From: Lichenicoccus sp964247695
GTDB taxonomy: Bacteria > Pseudomonadota > Alphaproteobacteria > Acetobacterales > Acetobacteraceae
Assembly (NCBI GenBank): GCA_964247695.1
Contig: CAXTVI010000016.1
Coordinates: 25,602 to 89,601 of the forward strand
Length of the DNA stretch: 64,000 nucleotides
Direction of reading: 5' to 3'
The number at the start of each line of letters is the position of its first letter. Position 1 is the stretch's first letter. Position numbers and translations under genes: made by a program. Below, piece after piece: positions 35,467 through 44,452 of the stretch. The notes beneath the pieces were generated by a model that saw only the letters and a program-made list of their open reading frames with translations, did no database searches and had not been told where the DNA came from.

Positions 35467-36618
35467 ATGGCTGAACGCTCCTACTCCTCACGGCCCCCGG
35501 TGGTCGGCCTGCCCAGGGTCGTGATCATCACCGGCGGCTCGTCGGGGATTGGCCGCTGCACTGCGGGCCGCTTCGCTCGAGCCGGCTGGTCGGTCGGACT
35601 GATCGCCCGCGGCCTCGCGGGACTGCGGGCCGCGCTGGAAGATGTGCAGGCAGCCGGCAGCATCGGCGCTGTCGCGGTCGCTGACGTCGCCGACGCCGAG
35701 GCGCTGGAGCAGGCGGCGCGCGCGCTGACCGCCCAGCTCGGGCCGGCCGATGCCTGGATCAACGCCGCCGGCAACGGCGTCTATGGCCGCCTGCTCGACG
35801 TGCCGGACGCCGAGTTCCGGCGCGTGACCGACGTTACCTACATGGGCACGGTGAACGGCGTGCGGGCGGCGTTGCGCATCATGCTGCCACGCGATAGCGG
35901 TGCCATCGTCAATGTCTGCTCGGGCATCGTGTTCCACGGCCTGCCGCTGATGTCGTCCTATGTCGGGGCCAAGGCGGCGGTGCGCGGCTTCGGCCAGTCG
36001 ATCCAGGTGGAGCTCAAGCTGGCGCGCAGCCGGGTGCGGCTGGCCACGATCTTCCCGCCCGCGGTGAACACGCCGTTCTTCAGCCACGCGCCGTCCTATA
36101 TGGGCTTTCCCGCCCGTCCGGTGCCCCCGGTGTACCAGCCCGAGATCGTGGCCGAGGCGCTGTATCTCGCCGCCACCGGACGCTGCCGGGAGATGACGGT
36201 CACCTCGGTGGTGACCGCGTTCTCCTATGTCGCCCGGCTGTCGCCCTCGCTCGCCGCCTGGCTGATGGGCCGGCTGCGCTTCGACGCCCAGCTCTCGCGC
36301 GATCCGGCGGCAATCGCCGCCGAGGAGCCGTGCCTGTTCCGGCCGCCATCGCGGGTGCTGGGCGTGCGCGGGCCGTTCAACCAGCGCGCCCGCAGCTGGA
36401 GCGCGCAGGTGCGGCTGCTCGGGCTGCTGCAGCGCTTCACCGCGCAGCCCGGGCATCGACTCGATCGGTCGGCAGGAACGCCGCAGCGTGCATCATCGGG
36501 TCCAGAAATGGCGCCGCAAGCGCCTGGGTCGCCGTCCAGACCTGCGCCCGCAGCGTCATGTCCAGCGCCCGCCTGTTCGGACGCACCGGCAGACGCCGCT
36601 TCAGGTAGGCCCCGCTGA
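35467..36618 (+). CDS. Short-chain dehydrogenase/reductase with overlapping C-terminus
   Basis: SDR of 383 residues in this reading. VVIITGGSSGIGRCTAGRF gives the cofactor site and NAAGNGVYG the NAG motif. The catalytic Ser, Tyr and Lys lie in IVNVCSGIVFHGLPLMSSYVGAKAA. The enzyme core ends near residue 320 (LLGLLQRFTAQPG). The remaining 55 residues, rich in Pro, Ala and Ser, run antisense into the convergent SDR gene for 182 bases and look like read-through, not folded protein. A lost stop codon or genuine overlap are both possible. Substrate unknown. Confidence 0.8.
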   Translation: MAERSYSSRPPVVGLPRVVIITGGSSGIGRCTAGRFARAGWSVGLIARGLAGLRAALEDVQAAGSIGAVAVADVADAEALEQAARALTAQLGPADAWINAAGNGVYGRLLDVPDAEFRRVTDVTYMGTVNGVRAALRIMLPRDSGAIVNVCSGIVFHGLPLMSSYVGAKAAVRGFGQSIQVELKLARSRVRLATIFPPAVNTPFFSHAPSYMGFPARPVPPVYQPEIVAEALYLAATGRCREMTVTSVVTAFSYVARLSPSLAAWLMGRLRFDAQLSRDPAAIAAEEPCLFRPPSRVLGVRGPFNQRARSWSAQVRLLGLLQRFTAQPGHRLDRSAGTPQRASSGPEMAPQAPGSPSRPAPAASCPAPACSDAPADAASGRPR

Positions 36619-37342
36619 GGCCGGCGCAGTCCGGCGAGAGAGCCGCGAACAGCGGCGTGTCCGCGCCCTGGCTCTCAGTCAGGCTGAATGGCGCCATCAG
36701 CCGCCAGGCCACGCCGACCACGCCCGGCTCGCGTACCAGGCCGCTCGCGACCAGGCCCGGATGCACCACGTTCGCGGTGACCAGCGCCGGATCCAGGCGG
36801 GTCGCCAGCGTCATCTGGGTCATCAGCAAAGCCAGCTTCGACCGGGCGTAGGCACGCGTCATCCGCCACGACTTGGCCAGCTCCAGGTCAGCCGGGTCGA
36901 TCGTCGTGGTGTCCGAGGTCGAGGAGCCGACGCTGACGATCCGTGCGCCGCCGCCCTGCGCGAGCAGGGCCGGCAGCAGCGCATGGGTCAGCACGAAGGG
37001 CGACAAATGGTTGACGGCGAGCGTCTGCTCATGACCTTCCCGGGTCAGGTGCCGCCGGCCCGACAGCGTCCCGGCATTGTTGACCAGCAGCGCGATTGCA
37101 GGGGCGCCGGCACGGATCATGTCCGCTGCGCTCCGGGTCTCGCCGAGCAGCGACAGATCGGCCCGGATCGGGAACAGACGCTCCCGGCTGTCCGGCACTC
37201 TCCCCGCGATCCACTCCCGCGCCCGCCCGAGGCGCGTCGCGTCGCGTCCGACCAGGAACACCTCGTGCCCGGCCGCGGCCAGTCCGAGCGCAATCCAGCG
37301 TCCGAGGCCGCCGGTGGCCCCGGTGATGACGGCGGCACTCAC
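36437..37342 (-). CDS. Short-chain dehydrogenase, retinol-dehydrogenase-like
   Basis: SDR of 301 residues. The cofactor motif is VITGATGGLGRWIA, NNAG is intact in LLVNNAGTLSG, and the active site is VSVGSSTSD with YARSKLA. The layout with a long C-terminal segment after YxxxK (LFAALSPDCAGLSGAYLKRR) matches the RDH11/WWOX-like group of broad-range reductases. Its ATG overlaps the mltG stop (ATGA), so it ends the fatty-acid/mltG transcript. The 3' end overlaps the convergent SDR gene. Confidence 0.85.
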   Translation of the reverse strand: MSAAVITGATGGLGRWIALGLAAAGHEVFLVGRDATRLGRAREWIAGRVPDSRERLFPIRADLSLLGETRSAADMIRAGAPAIALLVNNAGTLSGRRHLTREGHEQTLAVNHLSPFVLTHALLPALLAQGGGARIVSVGSSTSDTTTIDPADLELAKSWRMTRAYARSKLALLMTQMTLATRLDPALVTANVVHPGLVASGLVREPGVVGVAWRLMAPFSLTESQGADTPLFAALSPDCAGLSGAYLKRRLPVRPNRRALDMTLRAQVWTATQALAAPFLDPMMHAAAFLPTDRVDARAAR

Positions 37343-38349
37343 CGCGCCGGCTCCGGCACTGAAGCACCGGTGGCACGCGACGCCTCCAGGGCGCGCAGCC
37401 TGGCGACGTTCTGCAGGTGTGTCGGCAGGTCCGAGGCGAACGCGTGGCCGCCCGTGCCGTCAGCCACGAAATACAGCGCATCTCCCGCGGCCGGATGCGC
37501 CACCGCGTCCAGCGCGGCCACACCGGGGGCGCAGATCGGCCCCGGCGGCAGGCCGGCCAGCAGGTAGCTGTTGTACGGGTTCGGCTGCGCGAGATCCGCC
37601 CGGCTGAGCGGCCGCGCCAGTACTCCCTGGCCGCCCGACACCCCGTAGATGACGGTCGGGTCGGATTGCAGCCGCATGCCCTGGCGCAGTCGGTTGAGGA
37701 ACACGCGGGCCACCAGCGGCCGCTCTCCGGGCTTTGCGGTCTCGCGCTCGACCATGCTGGCGAGGATCAGCAGGTCCTGCGGTGTCGGTAGTTCGGGCTG
37801 CGGATCGCGGCCGGCCCAGACCTGCTCCAGCCTGCGGCGCATGGCGGCCCGCATGCGCCCGACGAGCTGGCCGCGTGGCGCGCCGAGTTCGTAGGCGTAG
37901 GTGTCGGGCATGACGCTGCCCTCGGGCGGAACCGGGGCCGGTCCAGCCAGGGCTCCAGCGCCTGCGACCAGGACCGCGATCTGTGCGGCGGTGAGGCCTT
38001 CCGGGATGGTGAGATGATGCTGCACCGGCTGCGCCGTGCGCAGCACCAGCAGCAGGTCGCGCAGCGAGGCATGTGCCGGGAAGTCCAGCTCGGCGGCATG
38101 CACCGGTCCCTCATCGCGAGTCAGGCGGCCGGCGATCCGGAATCCGAGCAGCGCCGCGGGTCCGTCCGGCAGCGCGCCGTTTCGTTGCAACGCAGCGCCG
38201 ACGGTCGCCAATCCGCCACGGGGAATGACGATGGCCTGATCGGCCGCCAGCGGACCCGACCTGCCGTACAGCCACAGCCCGCCAAGGGCCGCAGCGCCAC
38301 CCAGCAGGATCGACAGGAACAGCAATGTCAGCAACCGGCGCATCAGCAC
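37339..38349 (-). CDS. mltG: Endolytic murein transglycosylase
   Basis: Inner-membrane YceG/MltG lytic transglycosylase, 336 residues, which cleaves nascent glycan strands and helps set their length. One N-terminal membrane span (LLTLLFLSILLGGAAALGGLWL) anchors it, with a LysM-like region (IPEGLTAAQIAVLVAG) next. The catalytic Glu sits in ILASMVERETAKPGER, and LQSDPTVIYG and NPYNSYLLAGLPPGPICAPG complete the signature. Its place just behind fabF is the common alphaproteobacterial order. Confidence 0.95.
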   Translation of the reverse strand: MLMRRLLTLLFLSILLGGAAALGGLWLYGRSGPLAADQAIVIPRGGLATVGAALQRNGALPDGPAALLGFRIAGRLTRDEGPVHAAELDFPAHASLRDLLLVLRTAQPVQHHLTIPEGLTAAQIAVLVAGAGALAGPAPVPPEGSVMPDTYAYELGAPRGQLVGRMRAAMRRRLEQVWAGRDPQPELPTPQDLLILASMVERETAKPGERPLVARVFLNRLRQGMRLQSDPTVIYGVSGGQGVLARPLSRADLAQPNPYNSYLLAGLPPGPICAPGVAALDAVAHPAAGDALYFVADGTGGHAFASDLPTHLQNVARLRALEASRATGASVPEPAR

Positions 38350-38384
38350 AGGATGCCGGCGTCAGGCGACGTCAAGCCAGCGGT

Positions 38385-39668
38385 TCAGATGCCGCCGAGG
38401 ACGATGCTGGCATTGGTGCCGCCGAAGCCGAAGCTGTTGGACAGCGCACGGCGCACCGGACGCTCCTGGGCGGTGTGCGCCACCCTGTCGATCACGCTCT
38501 CGCGGCTCGGCTGGTCGAGATTAAGGGTCGGCGGCACCACGCCGTCGCGGATCGCCAGCAACGAGAAGATCGCCTCGATCGCGCCGGCGGCGCCCAGCAG
38601 GTGCCCGGTGGCGGACTTGGTGGACGACATGGCCAAGCCCCGGGCGGCGTCGCCGAACAGCCGCTCGACCGCATCGAGCTCGAGGTCGTCGGCCATCGTC
38701 GAGGTGCCGTGCGCGTTTACGTAGCCGATATCGGCCGGCGTGAGGCGCGCGCTCTTCAGCGCGGCCACCATCGCCCGGTAGGCGCCGACATGACCCTCCG
38801 GCGGCGCGGTGATATGGTGCGCATCGCCGGACAGCCCGTAGCCGAGCACCTCGCCGTAGATCTTCGCGCCCCGCTTGCGGGCATGCTCGTACTCCTCGAG
38901 CACCACGATGCCGGCGCCCTCGCCCATCACGAAGCCGTCGCGGTCGCGGTCCCAGGGACGCGAGGCGCGGGCGGGGGTCGCGTTGAAGTCGGTGGACAGC
39001 GCGCGCGAGGCACAGAAGCCGGCGATGCCGAGCTCGCAGACCGCGGCCTCGGCGCCGCCGGCGACCATGATTTCGGCATCGCCGAGCAGGATCAGCCGCG
39101 CCGCGTCGCCGATCGCATGCACTCCGGTCGCGCACGCCGTGACCGCGGAATGGTTCGGTCCCTTGAAGCCGTAGCGGATCGAGAGGTGGCCCGAGACCAG
39201 GTTGATCAGCGCGGACGGGATGAAGAACGGCGATAGTCGCCGCGCCCGGCCCTCGTGCACCTGCACGGAGGCTTCGTAGATGCTCTGCAGGCCGCCGATG
39301 CCCGAGCCGATCATCACGCCGGTGGCGCACTGGTCGGCCTCGCCGGTCGGCATCCAGCCGGAATCCTCGACCGCCTCGATGGCGGCGACCAGGCCGAGAT
39401 GGATGAAGCGATCCATCTTCTTCTGGTCCTTGTGCGGGATCCACTCGCCAAGATCGAGGCCGCCGGTCTCGCGGGTGCCGGCCGGCACCTCGCCCGCCAC
39501 CTGCGCCGGCAGACCCGAGGCGTCGAACGTGGCGATCGCCCGGATGCCGCTCTGCGCCTCGACCAGCCGTGACCAGAACTGCCTGACGCCCACGCCGAGG
39601 GGGCCGGCGATGCCCATTCCGGTCACGACGACCCGACGTGCCCCGGCTCCGTTCAGCATGGGTACCAT
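38385..39668 (-). CDS. fabF: 3-oxoacyl-[acyl-carrier-protein] synthase II
   Basis: KAS II condensing enzyme for chain elongation in fatty-acid synthesis, 427 residues. The nucleophilic Cys is in VTACATGVHAIG; the two His of the Cys-His-His triad are in NAHGTSTMADDLE and KSATGHLLGAAGA. The end SFGFGGTNASIVLGG is intact. Start is taken at ATG 39668; an ATG three codons later (39659) is also possible. It follows acpP by 25 bases. Confidence 0.96.
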   Translation of the reverse strand: MVPMLNGAGARRVVVTGMGIAGPLGVGVRQFWSRLVEAQSGIRAIATFDASGLPAQVAGEVPAGTRETGGLDLGEWIPHKDQKKMDRFIHLGLVAAIEAVEDSGWMPTGEADQCATGVMIGSGIGGLQSIYEASVQVHEGRARRLSPFFIPSALINLVSGHLSIRYGFKGPNHSAVTACATGVHAIGDAARLILLGDAEIMVAGGAEAAVCELGIAGFCASRALSTDFNATPARASRPWDRDRDGFVMGEGAGIVVLEEYEHARKRGAKIYGEVLGYGLSGDAHHITAPPEGHVGAYRAMVAALKSARLTPADIGYVNAHGTSTMADDLELDAVERLFGDAARGLAMSSTKSATGHLLGAAGAIEAIFSLLAIRDGVVPPTLNLDQPSRESVIDRVAHTAQERPVRRALSNSFGFGGTNASIVLGGI

Positions 39669-39693
39669 GGCTTGAGTTCCAGAGCCCGGAGTG

Positions 39694-39933
39694 TCAGGCG
39701 GCCTTCTGCTTCTCGATGTAGTCGATCGCATCCTTCACGGTGGAGATCTTCTCCGCCGCGTCCTCGGGGATCTCGACCCCGAATGCTTCCTCGAAAGCCA
39801 TGACCAGCTCGACCGTATCGAGGCTGTCGGCACCGAGGTCGTCGATAAAGGAAGCCTCGGGGGTCACCTTGCTCTCCTCGACGCCCAGGTGCTCCACGAC
39901 GATCTTCTTAACCTTGTCGGCGATCTCGCTCAT
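39694..39933 (-). CDS. acpP: Acyl carrier protein
   Basis: Acidic 79-residue carrier of growing acyl chains. The phosphopantetheine-accepting serine is in GADSLDTVELVMAFEE, the invariant DSL. Helix I (MSEIADKVKKIVVEHLG) and helix IV (DAIDYIEKQKAA) are standard. A purine-rich AGGAAGCAGGA lies ahead of the ATG. The 225-base gap from fabG may hold an extra promoter, as is usual for this highly expressed gene; I see no other gene in that gap. Confidence 0.98.
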   Translation of the reverse strand: MSEIADKVKKIVVEHLGVEESKVTPEASFIDDLGADSLDTVELVMAFEEAFGVEIPEDAAEKISTVKDAIDYIEKQKAA

Positions 39934-40158
39934 CTGATCCTGCTTCCTCTCTGCCCCGGAAAAACCCGCGGTTCGAACCCGTTCGTCCTGTTGTTGGCAT
40001 CCGCAGTCACGCCTTGACCCCGAACCCTGCCGCCCCGCTCCGGACGAAGCAGCGGGCGATTAGCATGGAATTTCACCCCTCGCCAAGGCACCGGATCGAT
40101 GCGCCTCCACTGCCTGTGACGCAAGGGTTGCAGCCGGATGAAAGTTTCGCAGGTCGCG

Positions 40159-40902
40159 CTAGCTCATGGCCATGCCGCCATTGACATGCAGCGTGGCCCC
40201 GGTGATCCACCCGGCCTCCTCGGCGGCGAGATAGGCCACCGCGGCGGCGATGTCCGCCGGCTGTCCCAGGCGCCCGAGCGGGATCGCGGCCGCGAGCTTC
40301 GCGCGCTGCGCCTCGGGCAGGCCGTCGGTCATCGCGGTCTCCACGAAGCCCGGCGCCACCACGTTCACGGTGATGCCGCGCGAGCCGACCTCCTGCGCCA
40401 GCGACTTGCTCATGCCGACCATCCCGGCCTTGGCGGCGGCGTAGTTCGCCTGCCCGGCATTGCCGGTCTGGCCCACGATGCTGGAGATCGAGATGATGCG
40501 GCCCGAGCGCCGGCGCACCATGCCCTTCAGCGCCGCGCGGCAGAGCCGGAAGGGCGCCGCCAGATCGACCTCGAGCACCCGGCTCCAGTCCTCGTCCTTC
40601 ATGCGCAGCGCGAGTCCGTCGCGGGTCAGCCCGGCATTGTTGACCAGGATGTCGAGACCGGTGCCGGCAGCCTGCTCGGCGGCGGCCACCAGCGCATCCG
40701 GCGATGCGGGATCGGACAGGTCGGCCGGACAGACATGCACCCGTTCGTGCGCCAGGGCCTTCGCCACGCTGTCGAGCGCCTCGCGGCGGGTGCCGGACAG
40801 CACCACGGTGGCGCCCTGGCCGTGCAGGGCGCGTGCGATCGCCGCCCCGATGCCGCCGGATGCGCCGGTCACCAGGGCCGTCTTGCCATCAAGTCTGAAC
40901 AT
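40159..40902 (-). CDS. fabG: 3-oxoacyl-[acyl-carrier-protein] reductase
   Basis: NADPH-dependent ketoreductase of fatty-acid synthesis, 247 residues. The start is the ATG at 40902, with GAGGAG eleven bases ahead. TGASGGIGAAIA binds the cofactor, NNAGLTRDGLALRM is the family hallmark, and the Ser-Tyr-Lys triad lies in SISSIVGQTGNAGQANYAAAKAG. APGFVETAMTD and GATLHVNGGMAMS close the fold. Upstream fabD is 31 bases away. Confidence 0.97.
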   Translation of the reverse strand: MFRLDGKTALVTGASGGIGAAIARALHGQGATVVLSGTRREALDSVAKALAHERVHVCPADLSDPASPDALVAAAEQAAGTGLDILVNNAGLTRDGLALRMKDEDWSRVLEVDLAAPFRLCRAALKGMVRRRSGRIISISSIVGQTGNAGQANYAAAKAGMVGMSKSLAQEVGSRGITVNVVAPGFVETAMTDGLPEAQRAKLAAAIPLGRLGQPADIAAAVAYLAAEEAGWITGATLHVNGGMAMS

Positions 40903-40933
40903 CGATGAGTACTCCTCGTTTGGGAGCCGACGA

Positions 40934-41905
40934 TCAGAGGAGCTTGAGCAGCTCTTCGATCTCTTCAGGGGTCCCGGCACTCCGCACGCCGGCATCCGGA
41001 GCGATGCGCCTGCACAGGCCGGACAGCACCTTGCCTGCGCCGAGCTCGATGAAGCTGTCGACACCGAGTGCGACCATCGCCTGCACGCTCTCGCGCCAGC
41101 GCACGGTGCCGGTAACCTGGCGCACCAGAAGGTCACGGATCTCGTCGGGCGACGTCGCCTTGGCGGCGGTCACATTGGCGATCAGCGGCAGCCGGGGGAC
41201 CGCGACGTGCGCCTCGCCGAGCGCCTCGCGCATGGTATCCGCCGCCGGCGCCATCAGCGAGCAGTGGAAGGGTGCCGACACCGGCAGCGGCAAGGCGCGC
41301 CGGATGCCGCGCTCCTTTGCAATCTCTATGGCACGCGCGATGGCGCCGGTGGCGCCCGAGATCACCACCTGGCCGCCGCCGTTGTCGTTGGCGACCTCGA
41401 TCACCTCGAGCCGGTCCGGACGACCCTCGGATCGCACCACAGCGGCGGCGGCGCAGATTTCGCGCGCCTGATCGAGTTCGGTGCCGAGCAGCGCCGCCAT
41501 GCCGCCCTCGCCCGCCGGCACCGCCTGCTGCATCGCCGTGCCTCGCAGCCGCAGCAGCCGCGCGGCCTGCGCCACGTCGAAGCTGCCGGCGGCGGCCAGC
41601 GCGGAATATTCGCCGAGCGAATGCCCGGACACCACCGCCGCACGGGCCGCCACATCGAAGCCGGCCTCACGCTGCAGCACACGCAGCACCGCCAACGAAA
41701 CCGCCATCAGCGCCGGCTGCGTGTTCTGGGTCAGGGTAAGATCCTCGATCGGCCCGGAGAACATCAGCTTGGACAGCCGTTCGCCGAGCGCGTCATCGAC
41801 CTCCTCGAAGACTTCCCGGGCCGGCGCGAAGGCGGCCGCGAGATCGCGTCCCATGCCAGCGAACTGGCTGCCCTGTCCGGGAAAGATGAAGGCGTAAACG
41901 GGCAT
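40934..41905 (-). CDS. fabD: Malonyl-CoA:ACP transacylase
   Basis: Transfers malonyl units from CoA to acyl carrier protein; 323 residues from the ATG at 41905. FIFPGQGSQFAGMG is the N-terminal signature, the nucleophile serine is in SGHSLGEYSALA, the substrate Arg in LLRLRGTAMQQAV, and the catalytic His in VSAPFHCSLM. It leads the order fabD-fabG-acpP-fabF-mltG-SDR and is divergent from the heme oxygenase gene; the 198 bases between them should hold both promoters. Confidence 0.97.
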   Translation of the reverse strand: MPVYAFIFPGQGSQFAGMGRDLAAAFAPAREVFEEVDDALGERLSKLMFSGPIEDLTLTQNTQPALMAVSLAVLRVLQREAGFDVAARAAVVSGHSLGEYSALAAAGSFDVAQAARLLRLRGTAMQQAVPAGEGGMAALLGTELDQAREICAAAAVVRSEGRPDRLEVIEVANDNGGGQVVISGATGAIARAIEIAKERGIRRALPLPVSAPFHCSLMAPAADTMREALGEAHVAVPRLPLIANVTAAKATSPDEIRDLLVRQVTGTVRWRESVQAMVALGVDSFIELGAGKVLSGLCRRIAPDAGVRSAGTPEEIEELLKLL

Positions 41906-42103
41906 GCGCGCAGGATCCGATCCGGCCTGGGGCACGATGCGTGCACCATGCCCTGCTTGAGAGCGAAGCGGGCAGCAGGCGCTGCCCCGGGGAGAGCTGG
42001 GACATGACGGACAGGCCACGATGATGTCAATGTCGCGCCGGCAGGCGCAAACTGCAGGGCCGGCGCCCGGCCTGCCGATCGAAAAACTGGGGATGCGACC
42101 CGC

Positions 42104-42670
42104 ATGAACGATCTCAGGGCCGTGCTGCGGCAGGGCACGCAGGCGGCGCATCAGCGGCTCGATGCCCGGATGAGCACGCTGCCGCTCGACGAGCGCCCCT
42201 CCTACAGCCGCTTCCTGCATGCGCAGGCTGCCGCCCTGGTGCCGCTGGAGATCGCGCTCGAGCGGGCCGGCGTGGTCTATCTGCTGCCGGACTGGACCTG
42301 GCGCACCCGCCGTGCCGCCCTGCTCGCCGACATCAGGCAACTGGACGGCGAGGAGCCACGGATCGTTGCAGAGGAGCATGCCGTCGACTGGATCGACAGC
42401 CCCGAGGCGATGCTCGGCGCGACCTATGTGCTGGAGGGATCCCGCCTCGGGGGCGCCCTGCTGCGCAAGCAGGTCATGGCCGCCGAGGACCCGGTGATCC
42501 GGCTGGCCAGCCGGTTCCTCAACCACGGCAACGGCGAGAACCTCTGGCTCAGCTTCAACGACACGCTGAAGGAGGCAAAGCTCGACGAGCCGGCGCGCGT
42601 CGTGATGGTAGACAGCGCGATACGCAGCTTCGCGCTGTTCGAGACCGCGGCGCCGCCGCTTCCGGCTTAG
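42104..42670 (+). CDS. Biliverdin-producing heme oxygenase
   Basis: Heme-cleaving enzyme of 188 residues giving biliverdin, CO and free iron. The proximal His is H16 in TQAAHQRLD, and the distal helix is LGATYVLEGSRLGGALL with its glycine-rich kink. Length and pattern match the BphO/HemO group. Some relatives sit next to bacteriophytochromes; none is nearby, so iron salvage from heme is the more likely role, though this is inference. Confidence 0.9.
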   Translation: MNDLRAVLRQGTQAAHQRLDARMSTLPLDERPSYSRFLHAQAAALVPLEIALERAGVVYLLPDWTWRTRRAALLADIRQLDGEEPRIVAEEHAVDWIDSPEAMLGATYVLEGSRLGGALLRKQVMAAEDPVIRLASRFLNHGNGENLWLSFNDTLKEAKLDEPARVVMVDSAIRSFALFETAAPPLPA

Positions 42671-42689
42671 AGCCTGATCGTCTCAGGCT
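42671..42689. terminator. Hairpin between convergent heme oxygenase and carboxylesterase genes
   Basis: AGCCTGA pairs with TCAGGCT across a five-base loop right after the heme oxygenase stop codon. A second weak inverted pair (AGAGC with GCTCT) lies between 42710 and 42738. There is no T tract, so an intrinsic terminator is only a guess; position between convergent genes supports it. Confidence 0.45.
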
Positions 42690-42733
42690 GACTCAGCCCG
42701 GGACGTGGATCAGAGCCTCTGGATTAGCCTGCT

Positions 42734-44359
42734 CTAGGGCCGCACCGGATCGCCCGACATCCTGTCCCACAGATCGCAGCGGTGCGCGGCTGCGAACGCG
42801 GCGGCGGTTTCGGCCTCCGGGTGTCCGATGGTCAGCGACAGCAGCTCATGGCTCGCGTTGAACACCGGCCACGCAACCTGGCCGGCGACGTCCGGCCGGC
42901 CGCGCGCGACGAAGGCACCCCAGTAGCGCACGAGCTCATCCGAGAGCCGGTGCTCCTGCGGGGTGAACCGGGCGTAGTCCTGGCCGCCATCATGGCCCGG
43001 ATAGAGGTAGACGAGTTCGGTCGCATGGCCCGCGCCCCACACGTAGCCCGGGATCGGATACCAGCCCGGCCCGTCGCGGTAGGCGAACTCGTAGGCGTGC
43101 ACGGGCACGTCCCGCGCCAGGATGTCGCGAAGCCGCGCCGTACCGCAGCCGCCGATCCCCCATCCGACATTGTCCGAGCCCAGGATGCCTGCATCCGTGG
43201 TGGCGGCGGCGAGCTGGTAGGCCGGGGCCTGCCGTGAGCGGTCGGAAGGAGCCGGATACGCGTTCAGCACCACCCTGGCGTCGCGGCCGAAGCGCCGGTC
43301 GATCTCGGCCACGTATCGCGCGCGGCGCCATCCGATCGCGTTCATGTCGAAGGAGCGCTGCTCGTCCAGCGTGGAGCCGATCAGCACCGGGACATGCGCG
43401 AAGTCGCCGCGTTCCACCGCGACCCGCGGGTCCACCGGCAGCACGTCGTTGTCGCGTGTCGGAACGTAGCCGCCCGCCTGGTGGTCGAGGAGTTCCACGA
43501 CCGGCTTGCGGCGGAGGCAGGCGAGCATGTCGGACGGCACCACACAGCCGGCCTTGCGGGCGAAGGCTTTCCCGTCGGACGAGGAGCGGGCGAGGCTGCG
43601 GGTGAAGCAGGACCCGCTCTGGATGAGCGCCTGCTGGAACAGGCCGCGCGATCCGGGTGCCACGAGATGGGCGCAGACCGAATAGCCGCCCGCCGACTCG
43701 CCGCCGATCGTCACGCGTGCCGGGTCGCCACCGAAGGCGGCAACGTTGTCGCGCACCCAGCGCAGGGCCAGCTGCTGATCGAGCAGCCCGGCATCGCCCG
43801 CAGCCCGGTCCTCCGCCTGCATTTGCGGCAGTGCCAGGAAACCGAGCGCACCCAGCCGGTAGTTCAGCGTGACGCCGATGATCCCGTCGCGGCGCACCAG
43901 CAGGTCCTGCCCGTCACGGGCGCTCGAGCCGGAAGTGAAGCCGCCGCCGTGGATATAGACGAAGACCGGCAGCCGGGCACCGGCGGCGGTTCCGGCGGGC
44001 CTCTGGACGTTGACGAACAGGCAGTCCTCGTCGACGACGATCGTCGGCGAGCGCAGCCCGCGCGGCTGCGGGCAGTAGCTCCCGTAGGCGGCGGCGGATC
44101 GCAGGCCCCGCCACGGCGCCGCGGGCTGCGGCGCCCGCCATCGCAGATCGGCAACCGGCGGTTTCGCGTAGGGAATGCCGAGGAAGTTCTCGATCCCGTC
44201 CGCATGCGCGCCGAGCACAAGGCCGCCGCTGGTCCGGACCAGCAGGGACGACGTCGTACCCTGGTCCGCCGCCCGGGCTACGGAGGCACCCGCGCTCATC
44301 AGCATCAGGCCGGCGACCATCCATCGCCGTAGTCGTCCCAGTCCGGTGATCGCAGGCAT
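42734..44359 (-). CDS. Exported type-B carboxylesterase
   Basis: Secreted or periplasmic alpha/beta hydrolase of 541 residues. A signal peptide (MVAGLMLMSAGASVARAADQ) follows the ATG at 44359, which has GGGAGG ahead. GIPYAKPPVADLRWRAPQPA and EDCLFVNVQRP are family signatures, VYIHGGGFTSGS is the oxyanion hole, and the nucleophile serine is in GGESAGGYSV. The catalytic Glu is expected near STLDEQRSF and the His near GAGHATELVYLYP. Substrate class could be esters of varied size. It follows gcvP on the same strand with 93 bases between. Confidence 0.9.
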   Translation of the reverse strand: MPAITGLGRLRRWMVAGLMLMSAGASVARAADQGTTSSLLVRTSGGLVLGAHADGIENFLGIPYAKPPVADLRWRAPQPAAPWRGLRSAAAYGSYCPQPRGLRSPTIVVDEDCLFVNVQRPAGTAAGARLPVFVYIHGGGFTSGSSARDGQDLLVRRDGIIGVTLNYRLGALGFLALPQMQAEDRAAGDAGLLDQQLALRWVRDNVAAFGGDPARVTIGGESAGGYSVCAHLVAPGSRGLFQQALIQSGSCFTRSLARSSSDGKAFARKAGCVVPSDMLACLRRKPVVELLDHQAGGYVPTRDNDVLPVDPRVAVERGDFAHVPVLIGSTLDEQRSFDMNAIGWRRARYVAEIDRRFGRDARVVLNAYPAPSDRSRQAPAYQLAAATTDAGILGSDNVGWGIGGCGTARLRDILARDVPVHAYEFAYRDGPGWYPIPGYVWGAGHATELVYLYPGHDGGQDYARFTPQEHRLSDELVRYWGAFVARGRPDVAGQVAWPVFNASHELLSLTIGHPEAETAAAFAAAHRCDLWDRMSGDPVRP

Positions 44360-44452
44360 GACGTTCCCTCCCCAGATCATCCGACGCCGGTTGAAGCCCG
44401 GCATCGCGCTGTTTGGAGTGAGCCTGAGTTGATTCCCGGCCGGATGTCGAGC

